Program-made: the position numbers and the translations under genes
Assembly: GCF_002724055.1 (NCBI RefSeq)
Contig: NZ_BDQY01000011.1
Span: 34,536-98,535 of the forward strand
DNA from: Tepidibacter mesophilus
GTDB taxonomy: Bacteria; Bacillota; Clostridia; Peptostreptococcales; Peptostreptococcaceae
Length of the DNA: 64,000 nt
Direction: 5' to 3'
In this document: in pieces, positions 54,612 through 63,964 of the stretch
Layout: every line of letters starts with the position of its first letter
Position numbering within the stretch: position 1 is the stretch's first letter
The notes under the pieces: generated by a model
The model's input: only the letters and a program-made list of their open reading frames with translations
Told to the model about the DNA's origin: nothing
The model's database searches: none

Positions 54612-55154
54612 CTACTTAACAGCAGCTGCTCCTCTTTCAAGAGCTGATTTATTAAGTGGTACAAATTTTTCTTTACTTGGTCCGAAAACTTTCTTGAATG
54701 CTTCAAGAACAGATTCAACCTCAACAGTTTTAGTAATTTCAAGGTAAGCTCCAAGCATAACCATGTTAGCAACTTTTGCATTACCAAGCTCTAAAGCTAT
54801 TTCATTAGCTGGAACATAGTAAGTTTCTACATCAGTTCTCTCTACCTTTTGATCTATTAAAGAGCTGTTTACAAGTATTTTTCCACCTTCAACAACATCT
54901 TTCTCAAATTTGATAAGAGATGGTAAGTTCATAACTATAGCAGTAGTTGCATCATCAGTTATTATAGGTGATCCAACTGGAGTAGAAGATACTGTAACTG
55001 CACAGTTAGCTGTACCTCCACGCATTTCTGGTCCATAAGATGGAAGCCAAGAAACTTCTTTATCTTCAAGCATTCCTGCATAAGTCATTAACATACCCAT
55101 AGACATAACACCTTGTCCACCGAATCCTGCACATATAATTCTTTCTGTTGCCAT
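54612..55154 (-). CDS. vorC: 2-oxoacid:ferredoxin oxidoreductase, gamma subunit
   Basis: 180 aa. The POR-gamma fold shows AGFGGQGVMSMGMLMTYAGM at the N-terminus and WLPSYGPEMRGGTANCAVTV near 37. It forms the electron-side domain of the complex with the three genes upstream. One base separates it from the beta gene. Substrate (2-oxoisovalerate or 2-oxoglutarate) is uncertain, so the symbol is tentative. Confidence 0.88.
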   Translation of the reverse strand: MATERIICAGFGGQGVMSMGMLMTYAGMLEDKEVSWLPSYGPEMRGGTANCAVTVSSTPVGSPIITDDATTAIVMNLPSLIKFEKDVVEGGKILVNSSLIDQKVERTDVETYYVPANEIALELGNAKVANMVMLGAYLEITKTVEVESVLEAFKKVFGPSKEKFVPLNKSALERGAAAVK

Positions 55155-55155
55155 A

Positions 55156-55902
55156 TTATTTCGCCTCCTCTGGGTTTCTTAAGTTGCCTAATTGATAATA
55201 AGGCATCATATTTTCTTCTAACCACTTAAGAGAATCTACTGGATGTAATCCCCAGTTAGTTGGACAAGTTGATAGTACTTCTACTATACCAAATCCTTTT
55301 CCTTCTAATTGTATTTCAAAAGCTCTTTTTATAGCTTTTTTAGCTTTTCTTATGTTTGCTGGGTTGTTAACTGATACTCTCTCTACGAATACTGCTCCGT
55401 CTAAAGTAGCTAACATCTCAGACATTCTTATTGGCATACCAGCGTGAGCTACGTCTCTTCCTAAAGGAGCAGTTGTAGCTTTTTGTCCTGGTAAAGTTGT
55501 TGGTGCCATTTGTCCACCAGTCATACCATATATAGCATTATTTACGAATATAGTAGTTATTTTCTCTCCTCTTGCAGCAGCATGAACTATTTCAGCAGCA
55601 CCAATTGAGCAAAGATCTCCATCTCCTTGGTATGTGAAAACTACTTTATCAGGTTGAACTCTCTTGATTCCTGTTGCAACAGCAGGTGCTCTACCATGAG
55701 AAGCCTCGTGCATATCACAATTGAAGTAATCATATGCAAGTACTGAACAACCAACTGGAGCAACACCTACAGTTTTTCCTAATACTCCTAATTCATCTAA
55801 AACTTCTGCTGTTAATCTGTGGATTATACCATGAGTACATCCAGGACAGTAGTGAGTTTGCTTATCTGTTAAACCTTCAGTTTTTTTGAATACAACTGCC
55901 AT
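55156..55902 (-). CDS. vorA: 2-oxoacid:ferredoxin oxidoreductase, beta (TPP) subunit
   Basis: 248 aa. TPP-binding core: [20 protein letters not shown] near residue 18 (cluster/TPP Cys), [40 protein letters not shown] near 92 and [20 protein letters not shown]. Oxidatively decarboxylates a 2-oxoacid to acyl-CoA with ferredoxin. Its start overlaps the alpha stop (TAATG). Confidence 0.9.
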   Translation of the reverse strand: MAVVFKKTEGLTDKQTHYCPGCTHGIIHRLTAEVLDELGVLGKTVGVAPVGCSVLAYDYFNCDMHEASHGRAPAVATGIKRVQPDKVVFTYQGDGDLCSIGAAEIVHAAARGEKITTIFVNNAIYGMTGGQMAPTTLPGQKATTAPLGRDVAHAGMPIRMSEMLATLDGAVFVERVSVNNPANIRKAKKAIKRAFEIQLEGKGFGIVEVLSTCPTNWGLHPVDSLKWLEENMMPYYQLGNLRNPEEAK

Positions 55903-56960
55903 TATTTCGCACCTCCTATTACTTCCATAGCTTTATCCATAATTTCTCCTGGAGTAGGTATCATTCCACCTGTTCTTCCGAAGAAATCAACTGGTAATCT
56001 TCCTTCATTAGCTATTTTAACATCATCTATCATTTGACCTGTACTCATCTCAACTACTAATAAGTTTTTAGCAGCAGGGATTTCATTAAAAGCTTTGTGT
56101 GGGAAAGGCCATAAAGTTATTGGTCTTATAAGACCTGCTTTTATTCCTTGAGCTCTTAAATCTTCTACAGTGTTCTTAACTATTCTTGAAGTTGTTCCAT
56201 AAGCTACAAATACAAGATCTGCATCTTCAGTTTTGTACATTTCGTACTTAACTTCGTTTTTCTCTATTTCTTTGTATTTTCTATCTAATTTAAAGCAGTG
56301 ATCTTCAAGAGCTTGAGGATCTAGGAATAAAGAGTTTATTATATTTGGCTTTCTTTCTCCATTAGTTCCTGTTGTAGCCCAATCTTTATTAGGTAATTCT
56401 CTCTTCTTAGGAGCTTTGAATTCTACTGGCTCCATCATTTGTCCTATCATACCATCAGCAACTACCATAACTGGTGTTCTGTAGTAATCAGCAACTTCGA
56501 AAGCTTCCATTACCATATCAACAGCTTCTTGAACTGTAGCTGGTGCATAAACTGGAGTTCTGTAGTCTCCGTTTCCTCCTCCTCTTGTTGACATAAAGTA
56601 GTCAGCTTGTGAAGGTTGGATTCCTCCAAGACCAGGGCCACCTCTCATCATGTTTACTATAACAGATGGAAGCTCAGCTCCTGCTAAATATGTAATTCCT
56701 TCTTGCTTTAAAGCGATTCCTGGTGAAGAAGAAGATGTCATAACTCTAGCGCCACAACCTGCTCCTCCGTATATCATGTTTATAGCAGATACTTCTGATT
56801 CTGCTTGAACAAATACTCCATCTACCTTAGGTAATTCTTTTGACATATATTCTGGTATCTCATTTTGAGGTGTTATTGGATATCCAAAGAAGTATTTACA
56901 TCCAGCTTCTATAGCTGCTTTACCTACTGCTTCGTTTCCTTTCATTAAAACCTTAGCCAT
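55902..56960 (-). CDS. vorB: 2-oxoacid:ferredoxin oxidoreductase, alpha subunit (VorB type)
   Basis: 352 aa. [20 protein letters not shown] then [12 protein letters not shown], and EAAINMI-like [34 protein letters not shown] and [20 protein letters not shown] match the VorB group, usually annotated as 3-methyl-2-oxobutanoate specific. Gene order delta-alpha-beta-gamma is that of four-subunit enzymes. The nearby ptb-buk genes could turn its isobutyryl-CoA into acid plus ATP. Confidence 0.9.
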   Translation of the reverse strand: MAKVLMKGNEAVGKAAIEAGCKYFFGYPITPQNEIPEYMSKELPKVDGVFVQAESEVSAINMIYGGAGCGARVMTSSSSPGIALKQEGITYLAGAELPSVIVNMMRGGPGLGGIQPSQADYFMSTRGGGNGDYRTPVYAPATVQEAVDMVMEAFEVADYYRTPVMVVADGMIGQMMEPVEFKAPKKRELPNKDWATTGTNGERKPNIINSLFLDPQALEDHCFKLDRKYKEIEKNEVKYEMYKTEDADLVFVAYGTTSRIVKNTVEDLRAQGIKAGLIRPITLWPFPHKAFNEIPAAKNLLVVEMSTGQMIDDVKIANEGRLPVDFFGRTGGMIPTPGEIMDKAMEVIGGAK

Positions 56961-56989
56961 ATTCTTTCCCTCCTTAAATTATATATTAA

Positions 56990-57205
56990 TTAGTCTCTCT
57001 CTACGCTTATTACTGAATCTGGACACATAAGCGCACAACTTGCACATCCTACACATTTATCCATTTCTTTTACTGTTGCAGGATTGTATCCTTTTTTGTT
57101 TATTCTTTCTTTGTCCATAACAACTATTTTAACTGGACAAACTGTTGTGCAAAGTTCGCATCCTTTGCATCTATCTTGGTCAAAATGCACTCTACCTTTA
57201 GCCAT
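56990..57205 (-). CDS. vorD: 2-oxoacid:ferredoxin oxidoreductase, delta (ferredoxin) subunit
   Basis: 71 aa with two 4Fe-4S motifs: CKGCELCTTVCPVKIV and CVGCASCALMCPDSVI. Carries electrons out of the complex. First gene of the operon, AAGGAGGGTTTGAA before the ATG. Confidence 0.93.
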   Translation of the reverse strand: MAKGRVHFDQDRCKGCELCTTVCPVKIVVMDKERINKKGYNPATVKEMDKCVGCASCALMCPDSVISVERD

Positions 57206-57260
57206 TTCAAACCCTCCTTAATATATTTTTTAATTGAAAAACAATATATTATAAGTCTTT

Positions 57261-57288
57261 ATAAAGAGAGCTAAAAGCTCTCTTTTAG
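57261..57288 (-). terminator. Intrinsic terminator after the P-loop gene
   Basis: AAAGAGAGCT and AGCTCTCTTT form a 10-bp stem on the minus strand downstream of 57298. Confidence 0.7.
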
Positions 57289-57297
57289 ACTAATAAA

Positions 57298-57975
57298 CTA
57301 CATCCAAGATTCCCTCATATACATCTTTATAGGGAATATTTCTCCTTCAATACCATCTGGGAGATCTTTTACTATATTTTCAATACAGACTACATACTTT
57401 ATAGGTATATTAGTTTCCTTAGAAACCTCTTTAACAAGCTCTTGGCCTTTTAATACATCATCTACAGTAGTTTCTCTAACTAAGTGAGTGTTATTTATAA
57501 GTCCTGTAACCTTACACTTAGAAGCTTCTTCTATTTTCCTTATATGATCTATAACCTTTGCTGCTGTATCAGACTCTATTCTGTTAGCATTTACAACACA
57601 GAACATATCATATTCTTTACCTTCAAGGATATGAGAAAATCTTCCTACAACTTTTGCTCCTGTAAAATCTCCACCTACATCCATTACATAATTGTAACTT
57701 TCATCTTGAATAGGCGACATGACTTCTGCTGATACAGCTGGTACATCTACAGCTGCTGCTCTTACAGAAGAGTCTATAGGTCTTATGTTATTTTCAATTA
57801 ACATTTCTCTTTTTTCTCTTGTCCTAAAGTATACATTTACAATATCAAGGTCAGATATTGCTATATTACCTTCTACTTCTTGTCTTAACTTCATTACATA
57901 GTTCATAGAGAATTCAGTTTTACCACTACCATAATGTCCTATTATGATTCTTATTCTCTTATCATCTTTTATCAT
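57298..57975 (-). CDS. P-loop ATP-binding protein
   Basis: 225 aa. Walker A is IIIGHYGSGKTEFSMNYV near residue 10; DLDIVNVYFRTREKRE near 45 looks like the switch region of the MinD/ParA group, and YVMDVGGDFTGAKVVGRF near 95 is the Walker B part. INNTHLVRETT follows the usual NxxD-like base contact. Role unknown; it sits 12 bases after buk and before the oxidoreductase operon, so a link to enzyme assembly is possible. Confidence 0.7.
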   Translation of the reverse strand: MIKDDKRIRIIIGHYGSGKTEFSMNYVMKLRQEVEGNIAISDLDIVNVYFRTREKREMLIENNIRPIDSSVRAAAVDVPAVSAEVMSPIQDESYNYVMDVGGDFTGAKVVGRFSHILEGKEYDMFCVVNANRIESDTAAKVIDHIRKIEEASKCKVTGLINNTHLVRETTVDDVLKGQELVKEVSKETNIPIKYVVCIENIVKDLPDGIEGEIFPIKMYMRESWM

Positions 57976-57987
57976 TATCTCACCTAC

Positions 57988-59067
57988 TTAGTAAGTCTTA
58001 GCTTCCTCTTCACCATTAAGAACTCTAAGTCCTCCTTGAGCTAAAGCTGTCATTTCATCTTCGCCAGCATATACAGTAACATCTGATATAAAAGAAACTC
58101 TTTCTTTTATCCACTCAACCATCATTTTTGAGTAAGCTATACCACCAGTTAATACTATAGCATCAACCTTACCCTTAAGTACAGTAGAACATGCTCCTAT
58201 TTCTTTTGCTACTTGGTAAGCCATAGCTTCGTATATAAGCTTAGCTTTTTCATTTCCTTCTTCTATCATGGCTTCAACTTCTCTAGCATCATTAGTTCCT
58301 AAGTATGCTACTATTCCACCATTTCCTTTTATCTTTTTCTTTATATCATCTAAAGTGTATTTTCCAGAGAAACACATTTTAGCTAAATCTCCAACTGGAA
58401 GACCGCCTGTTCTTTCTGGAGAGAATGGTCCTTCTCCATCAAGTGCATTTGCAACATCTACAACTCTACCATTTTCATGAGCTCCAACAGATACTCCTCC
58501 ACCAAGATGAGCTACTATTACATTTATTTCTTCATACTTTTTGCCTAATTCATTAGCTACTCTTCTAGCTGTAGCTTTTTGATTTAAAGCATGGAATATA
58601 CTTTTTCTTTCAAGTTCTGGCATACCAGATATTCTAGCAACATCTTGAAGTTCATCAACAACAACAGGATCTACTATGAATGATGGAACGTCTATTTTTT
58701 CAGCTATTTCTTTTGCTATTATTCCACCTAAATTTGATGCATGCTCTCCTAAAACTCCAACTTTTAAGTCTTCTATCATTCCTTCAGAAACTGAATAAGT
58801 TCCTCCAGCTATAGGCTTTAAAAGTCCTCCTCTTCCAACTATTGCATCTAAATCTTCTATTTTAACTCCATTTTCACTTACTGCTTCTTCTATTACGCTT
58901 CTTCTAAAATCAAGTTGATCTGATATCTTTTCATATTGACCTATTTCTTCAGCAGAATGTCTTAATGTTTTTTCGAATACTAATTCTTCACCTGCATATA
59001 CAGCAATTTTAGTAGACGTTGAACCCGGGTTTATAGCAAGAATTTTAAACTTTTTACTCATAGACAT
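57988..59067 (-). CDS. buk: Butyrate kinase (second copy)
   Basis: 359 aa acetate/butyrate kinase-fold. [40 protein letters not shown] near 80, [20 protein letters not shown] near 180, [20 protein letters not shown] and [20 protein letters not shown]. Makes acid and ATP from acyl phosphate. Clear paralogue of the gene at 60022. AAGGAGAGAATA before the ATG. Confidence 0.95.
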   Translation of the reverse strand: MSMSKKFKILAINPGSTSTKIAVYAGEELVFEKTLRHSAEEIGQYEKISDQLDFRRSVIEEAVSENGVKIEDLDAIVGRGGLLKPIAGGTYSVSEGMIEDLKVGVLGEHASNLGGIIAKEIAEKIDVPSFIVDPVVVDELQDVARISGMPELERKSIFHALNQKATARRVANELGKKYEEINVIVAHLGGGVSVGAHENGRVVDVANALDGEGPFSPERTGGLPVGDLAKMCFSGKYTLDDIKKKIKGNGGIVAYLGTNDAREVEAMIEEGNEKAKLIYEAMAYQVAKEIGACSTVLKGKVDAIVLTGGIAYSKMMVEWIKERVSFISDVTVYAGEDEMTALAQGGLRVLNGEEEAKTY

Positions 59068-59116
59068 TATTCTCTCCTTAGTAAATATATTTATTTATAT
59101 TATTTTTATTTAATAA

Positions 59117-60022
59117 TTACCCATTTTTAGCAGCTGTTAAAACAGCAAGTGCTATTGAGTTTAATTTAGTTTCTTCATTATCCGCTCTTGAAGTTAATAT
59201 TATAGGCGCTTTAGCACCGACTATAACTCCTGCATTCTTAGATTCTCCAAAGAATACCATAGATTTATAAAGTATATTACCAGCTTCAATATCTGGAGCC
59301 AATAGTATATCCGCTTTTCCAGCTACAGGATGGTCTATTCCTTTGTGCTTAGCAGCTTCTACAGATACTGCATTATCAAGAGCAAAAGGCCCTCCAACTA
59401 TACATCCAGTAAGTTCTCCTCTTTTGTTCATCTCTTCTAATTCTTTTGCATCTACAGTGTCTGGCATCTTAGGGTTAACTTTTTCTTTTGCACAAAGAAC
59501 CGCTACCTTAGGCTCATTTATATCTAACGCATGCGCTATTTGGCAAGCATTTTCTATTATTAGCTTCTTAGTATTTAAGTCTGGAGCTAAGTTCATAGCT
59601 GCATCTGTTACAAAGAATAATCTATCATAAGCCTTTAAATCAAATACTGCAACATGACTTAAAACACTTCCTGTTCTTAGACCTATTTCTTTGTCTAAAA
59701 CAGCTTTTAATATTATTGACGTATCTACTAGCCCCTTCATAACCATATGAGCTTTTCCACTTGAAACTAATTCTACGGCTTTTCTAGAAGCTAAAGCTAA
59801 ATCAGCTTCTTCTATTAGCTCATAATTGTTTAAGTCTATATTAATTTCTTGTGCTATTTCTTTAGTTTTTTCCATATCTCCGACAAGTATAGCATTAGCT
59901 ATTCCTTCTTTTCTAGCCATCTCAACAGCCATTAAAACTTCTTTATCTTGAGAGCAAGCTACAGATATAGTTTTAGGTCCTCTTTCTTTAGCAAATTTGA
60001 TTACTTCTTGAAAATCTCTCAT
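59117..60022 (-). CDS. ptb: Phosphate butyryltransferase
   Basis: 301 aa. ISVACSQDKEVLMAVEMARK, VMKGLVDTSIILKAVLDKEI near 92, LSHVAVFDLKAYDRLFFVTD, MNLAPDL and IVGGPFALDNAVSVEAAKHK match Ptb. Swaps CoA for phosphate on butyryl-type CoA. Starts on the last base of the upstream buk stop and is followed 49 bases later by the second buk. Confidence 0.95.
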   Translation of the reverse strand: MRDFQEVIKFAKERGPKTISVACSQDKEVLMAVEMARKEGIANAILVGDMEKTKEIAQEINIDLNNYELIEEADLALASRKAVELVSSGKAHMVMKGLVDTSIILKAVLDKEIGLRTGSVLSHVAVFDLKAYDRLFFVTDAAMNLAPDLNTKKLIIENACQIAHALDINEPKVAVLCAKEKVNPKMPDTVDAKELEEMNKRGELTGCIVGGPFALDNAVSVEAAKHKGIDHPVAGKADILLAPDIEAGNILYKSMVFFGESKNAGVIVGAKAPIILTSRADNEETKLNSIALAVLTAAKNG

Positions 60023-61107
60023 TAGAATGCCACCTCTTCTTCGTATATTTTAGCTTTTTCTTCATCATTTATAACTCTTAATGCACCTTCATTTAAAGCC
60101 ATCATTTCATCTTCGCCAGGCTCAACTATCACAGGTGCAATAAAATCTATCATATCTTTTATATAATTTATTAAATACTCAGAGTACGCAAGTCCTCCAG
60201 TTATTATTATTGCTTTTACATTTCCGTTTAATACTGTTGCCATAGAGCCTATTTCTTTTGCTATTTGATATCCCATCGCTTCAAATATAAGTTTTGCTTT
60301 TTCGTCACCTTCATTTATCTTCCTTGTAACTTCTCTAGCATCATTTGTATTAAGGTATCCTACAAGTCCACCTTTGCCTTTAAGCTTAGATTTAATCTCC
60401 TTGTAAGTATATCTTCCTGAAAAACACAATTTGGCTAAATCTCCTACTGGAAGTCCACCTGTTCTTTCTGGAGAAAATGGTCCCATCTCATTTGCATTAT
60501 TATAATCTACTGATTTTCCTTTTTTTAAAGGAGCAACACTTATTCCTCCTCCAAGGTGAGCTACTACCATATTTATATCTTCAAAGTTTTCCCCAAGTTT
60601 TGTTGCAACTCTTCTTCCTACAGCTTTTATATTCAAAGCATGTCCTAAAGATCTTCTATCAATTTCAGGAATCCCAGATATTCTAGCAATTTCCTCAAAT
60701 TCATCTACTGCGACTGGGTCTACTATAAAGCTTGATATATCTTGCTCATCAGCTATTGATTTTGCTATTATTCCACCTAAATTTGATGCATGTTCGCCTT
60801 GAATTCCTAATTTCAAATCATCTACCATCTTAGGCGTAACCTTATATGTACCTCCTGGCATAGGTCTTAACAAACCACCTCTACCAACTACAGCTATAAG
60901 GTCTTCACATTTATAGCCTTCTTCCTTTAACCAGCTTATTATAATATCTTTTCTCATTTCAAATTGATCTGCTATTTTATCATATTTTTCTAGTTTTTCT
61001 ATTGAATGAGTCAGGTTTTTTTGGATAACGTTTTCATTTCCTTTGAATAAAGCCACTTTTGTCGAAGTTGAACCTGGATTAATAACAAGAACATAATTCT
61101 TTGACAC
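60022..61107 (-). CDS. buk: Butyrate kinase (first copy)
   Basis: 361 aa from the GTG at 61107; the open frame runs back to 61191 but those residues are hydrophobic, unlike the family, and GGGGTG lies before the [83 protein letters not shown]. Differs from the second copy at many positions, so the duplication is not recent. Confidence 0.95.
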   Translation of the reverse strand: MSKNYVLVINPGSTSTKVALFKGNENVIQKNLTHSIEKLEKYDKIADQFEMRKDIIISWLKEEGYKCEDLIAVVGRGGLLRPMPGGTYKVTPKMVDDLKLGIQGEHASNLGGIIAKSIADEQDISSFIVDPVAVDEFEEIARISGIPEIDRRSLGHALNIKAVGRRVATKLGENFEDINMVVAHLGGGISVAPLKKGKSVDYNNANEMGPFSPERTGGLPVGDLAKLCFSGRYTYKEIKSKLKGKGGLVGYLNTNDAREVTRKINEGDEKAKLIFEAMGYQIAKEIGSMATVLNGNVKAIIITGGLAYSEYLINYIKDMIDFIAPVIVEPGEDEMMALNEGALRVINDEEKAKIYEEEVAF

Positions 61108-61159
61108 AGTATCACCCCATAAGAAATTTTTCTCTACGTATATTATGATATATTGAAAT

Positions 61160-61186
61160 AAAAAAAAATGCAATAAGAATTGCAAT
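61160..61186 (-). terminator. Intrinsic terminator after cdaR
   Basis: TGCAAT and ATTGCA with a 4-base loop, then nine T on the minus strand. Separates cdaA-cdaR from buk. Confidence 0.75.
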
Positions 61187-61222
61187 ATCATTTCGCAATT
61201 TTTTTACATTTTTTTTAATTAA

Positions 61223-62419
61223 CTATTCACCTATTACAACGTATTCAGGTGAAATTTGTACACTCTCAACTTCAATCGGTATATTGTATTTTATTCTAAA
61301 TTTTGAAGGATTACCTTCCGGTTCTTTCATATTGATAAATAACTGTACATCTTTTTCATCTATATTTATTCCCTCTTCTTCTATATACGTGACTTTCACA
61401 TTTATATCATTCGGCAAATTATTTTTTGAAATATCTAAATTGTGTATGTTGTCTTTGTATTCGATTCTTTTTGATGGTATTGTTAAATTTTTACTTATTA
61501 ATTTAGCAACTTTAAAATTTACATTTACGCTTTTAATATCACTATTTATATTTTGCGGAATGTTTATGTCTAAATTTATATTTTTGTTTTCTTTTAAATT
61601 AGATATATCTATTTCTTGTGTATATATTTCCTTTATATTATCTATTTGATTTATTTTTCCAGTTATATTTATAGTTTTTGAACTCAAATCATAACCTAAC
61701 AATTTATATTCTTCGCCCATTTGACCTTTCAAATTCAAAATCAAAGGTATTTCTTTAGTTTTAGTAAATCCTATATCTACATATGTATACTGATCTTTTA
61801 CTTTTATATTTTGTACTGCTTTCCCATTCTTATCTACAGGTATAATTTGGACCTTTGAATGGAAATCTTCGCTCTTATTTTTTAAATCTACTTTACATAT
61901 AAGTCTATCTACCTTTTCAACAAGACTTTTAGGCCCTTCTATAAATGTATTCTTAGGAGAATATGATATATTATCCACTTTCAAATGTTTGTTTGATCCA
62001 TTTACTATTTCAGCTTTTATATCTTTCTTAGTATAAATGTTTTTTTCTATATTCAAATCTATACTATTAGGCATAATAGTATAACTGATATTGCTCGGTA
62101 AATCTAAATCCAACGCTAATTTGTTTTTTCCTATTTTAGGAGATTTTAAATTAGTGTATATATATAAGTCATTTTTCTGAATATCCTTTATTAAGGATCT
62201 TCTACCTCTTAGTATTATTTTTGCATTTGAATCAGGTTCTGGATATAATACCATATCATTTTTTTGTAATATATCTATATTATTAATTTTTATAGCTACT
62301 TCATCATAGTCTTTTAGTATTATAGGATCTACCTCTGCCATTACATATATCCATATGAAAAAGGCGAAAAATATAGATATTGTTTTTATTTTTAAGTTTC
62401 GTTTAAAAATATCTATCAT
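61223..62419 (-). CDS. cdaR: YbbR-domain regulator of CdaA (CdaR)
   Basis: 398 aa with one N-terminal membrane segment (TISIFFAFFIWIYVMAEVDP) and about four extracytoplasmic YbbR repeats (each around 85 residues). It binds and tunes the cyclase CdaA in Bacillus and Listeria. Its ATG overlaps the cdaA stop by four bases. The third gene glmM of the usual cdaA-cdaR-glmM operon is 9 kb away here. Confidence 0.93.
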   Translation of the reverse strand: MIDIFKRNLKIKTISIFFAFFIWIYVMAEVDPIILKDYDEVAIKINNIDILQKNDMVLYPEPDSNAKIILRGRRSLIKDIQKNDLYIYTNLKSPKIGKNKLALDLDLPSNISYTIMPNSIDLNIEKNIYTKKDIKAEIVNGSNKHLKVDNISYSPKNTFIEGPKSLVEKVDRLICKVDLKNKSEDFHSKVQIIPVDKNGKAVQNIKVKDQYTYVDIGFTKTKEIPLILNLKGQMGEEYKLLGYDLSSKTINITGKINQIDNIKEIYTQEIDISNLKENKNINLDINIPQNINSDIKSVNVNFKVAKLISKNLTIPSKRIEYKDNIHNLDISKNNLPNDINVKVTYIEEEGINIDEKDVQLFINMKEPEGNPSKFRIKYNIPIEVESVQISPEYVVIGE

Positions 62420-63234
62420 TTGAAAAATACACCTCTTTTAAAAATGCTTTTATTTTCTCCTTGTTTTTTAAAGTTTTGATTTAATATATTTTTTATGTAT
62501 TCTTTCGATATAGATTTGTATAATTTTCCATTTTCTGCTATAGATATTGTTCCAGTTTCTTCCGATACTATTATGGATATACAATCTGATCTTTCACTTA
62601 TACCTATACCTGCTCTGTGTCTAGTGCCTAATTCTTTATTTACATATTTACTATCTGTAAGAGGCAAAAAACATCCTGCTGCTCTTACTCGATTATTCTT
62701 TATTACTAAAGCTCCATCGTGAAGTGGTGTGTTTGGAATAAATATGTTTATTAAAATTTGTCGTGTTATTTTAGCATCTATAATTGTTCCAGTCTGAATT
62801 ATATCATTTATCCCAGTTTCCCTTTCCATTATTACTAAAGCTCCTATTTTTTGTCTTGACAAAGAATGTATAGCTTCTATTAGTTCTTCTATTATCTCAT
62901 CTATATCTTCTTCATCAAATTCACCTATAGGCTTTGATATAAATTTTGTTCTTCCAATATATTCAAGTGCTCGTCTGAGTTCCGGCTGAAATACTATTAG
63001 TATAGCTATTACTCCTATTGATATAGTATTTGCTAGTACCCAGTGTACAACATGCAACTGTAAAAGTTCACTTAATTTGGTAGCTACTACAAGTACAAAA
63101 ATCCCTTTTATTAATTGTTCTGCACTAGTTTCTCTTATTAGCATATACAGTTTATAAAATACATAAGCTACTATACTTATATCTATTATATCTAAAATAG
63201 TTATATTCATTATTATATCTTTTATATCCCACAA
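62416..63234 (-). CDS. cdaA: Diadenylate cyclase CdaA
   Basis: 272 aa. Three membrane segments in the first 90 residues, then the DAC domain with the catalytic DGA in FIPNTPLHDGALVIKNNRVR near residue 173 and RHR in LGTRHRAGIGISERSDCISI near 204. Makes c-di-AMP from two ATP. The start is a TTG with AGGAGG eight bases upstream. The riboswitch at 47168 should read its product. Confidence 0.96.
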   Translation of the reverse strand: MWDIKDIIMNITILDIIDISIVAYVFYKLYMLIRETSAEQLIKGIFVLVVATKLSELLQLHVVHWVLANTISIGVIAILIVFQPELRRALEYIGRTKFISKPIGEFDEEDIDEIIEELIEAIHSLSRQKIGALVIMERETGINDIIQTGTIIDAKITRQILINIFIPNTPLHDGALVIKNNRVRAAGCFLPLTDSKYVNKELGTRHRAGIGISERSDCISIIVSEETGTISIAENGKLYKSISKEYIKNILNQNFKKQGENKSIFKRGVFFK

Positions 63235-63435
63235 TTTAGTAACCTCCTATAATATTTGTTATTATATATTATTTTACGGATTAATTATTTCATACATTGA
63301 TAAATATTTCAATAAGCAAACTATATATATTTCATAATATAAGTATAAAGTATTATTTTTGCTTAAAATAAATACTACTTTAGTTTAATAATAATTATTA
63401 CGAGTAAATCAAAAACTACATATTTTATTATTATA

Positions 63436-63470
63436 AAAAAAGCTTAACCATATATATGATTAAGCTTTAT
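63436..63470 (-). terminator. Intrinsic terminator of the tRNA cluster
   Basis: AAAGCTTAA and TTAAGCTTT form a 9-bp stem, then TTTTTTATAATAA on the minus strand. The stretch 63235-63435 shows only AT-rich spacer. Confidence 0.85.
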
Positions 63471-63474
63471 GAAA

Positions 63475-63551
63475 TGGCGTACCTGCAGGGATTCGAACCC
63501 CGGACACGTGGCTTAGAAGGCCACTGCTCTATCCAACTGAGCTACAGATAC
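63475..63551 (-). tRNA. tRNA-Arg (TCT)
   Basis: 77 bases with encoded CCA. Acceptor GTATCTG pairs with CAGGTAC, T-loop GGTTCGAATCC, anticodon loop CTTCTAA giving TCT. Confidence 0.95.
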
Positions 63552-63560
63552 ATATTAAAT

Positions 63561-63635
63561 TGGAGCGGAAAACGAGATTCGAACTCGCGACCCTCGCCTT
63601 GGCAAGGCGATGCTCTACCACTGAGCCATTTCCGC
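63561..63635 (-). tRNA. tRNA-Gly (GCC)
   Basis: 75 bases with CCA. Acceptor GCGGAAA/TTTCCGC, T-loop AGTTCGAATCT, anticodon loop TTGCCAA giving GCC. Confidence 0.95.
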
Positions 63636-63648
63636 TCATATGATATTT

Positions 63649-63732
63649 TGGTGCGGGTGGAGGGACTTGAACCCCCACGCTGAAAGCGCTAGATCCTAAG
63701 TCTAGTGCGTCTGCCAATTCCGCCACACCCGC
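63649..63732 (-). tRNA. tRNA-Leu (TAG)
   Basis: 84 bases with CCA and a long variable arm. Acceptor GCGGGTG/CACCCGC, anticodon loop CTTAGGA giving TAG. Confidence 0.95.
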
Positions 63733-63737
63733 ATGTG

Positions 63738-63812
63738 TGGAGCTAGTGATAGGAATCGAACCTACAACCTGCTGATTACAAGTCAGCTGCTCTACCGTTG
63801 AGCCACACTAGC
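63738..63812 (-). tRNA. tRNA-Thr (TGT)
   Basis: 75 bases with CCA. Acceptor GCTAGTG/CACTAGC, anticodon loop CTTGTAA giving TGT. Confidence 0.95.
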
Positions 63813-63880
63813 ATATTTGATTTTTGCAAAACAAAAACCCAAAGACATTTTATATCCATGAGCCTATTCTTTAAATTATT

Positions 63881-63957
63881 TGGCGACCTGGAAGGGACTC
63901 GAACCCTCGACCTCCAGCGTGACAGGCTGGCATTCTAACCAACTGAACTACCAGGCC
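63881..63957 (-). tRNA. tRNA-Asp (GTC)
   Basis: 77 bases with CCA. Acceptor GGCCTGG/CCAGGTC with one G-U pair, anticodon loop CTGTCAC giving GTC. Confidence 0.95.
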
Positions 63958-63964
63958 AAATAAT

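Noticed and set aside
54605..54787. Minus-strand 60-aa frame inside the gamma subunit gene
   Set aside because: Out-of-frame shadow of vorC, leucine-rich, no ribosome site.
61107..61191. Extended N-terminus of buk as a signal or membrane segment
   Set aside because: The GTG at 61107 has a ribosome site and gives the family's length; the extra residues come from the terminator and leader.
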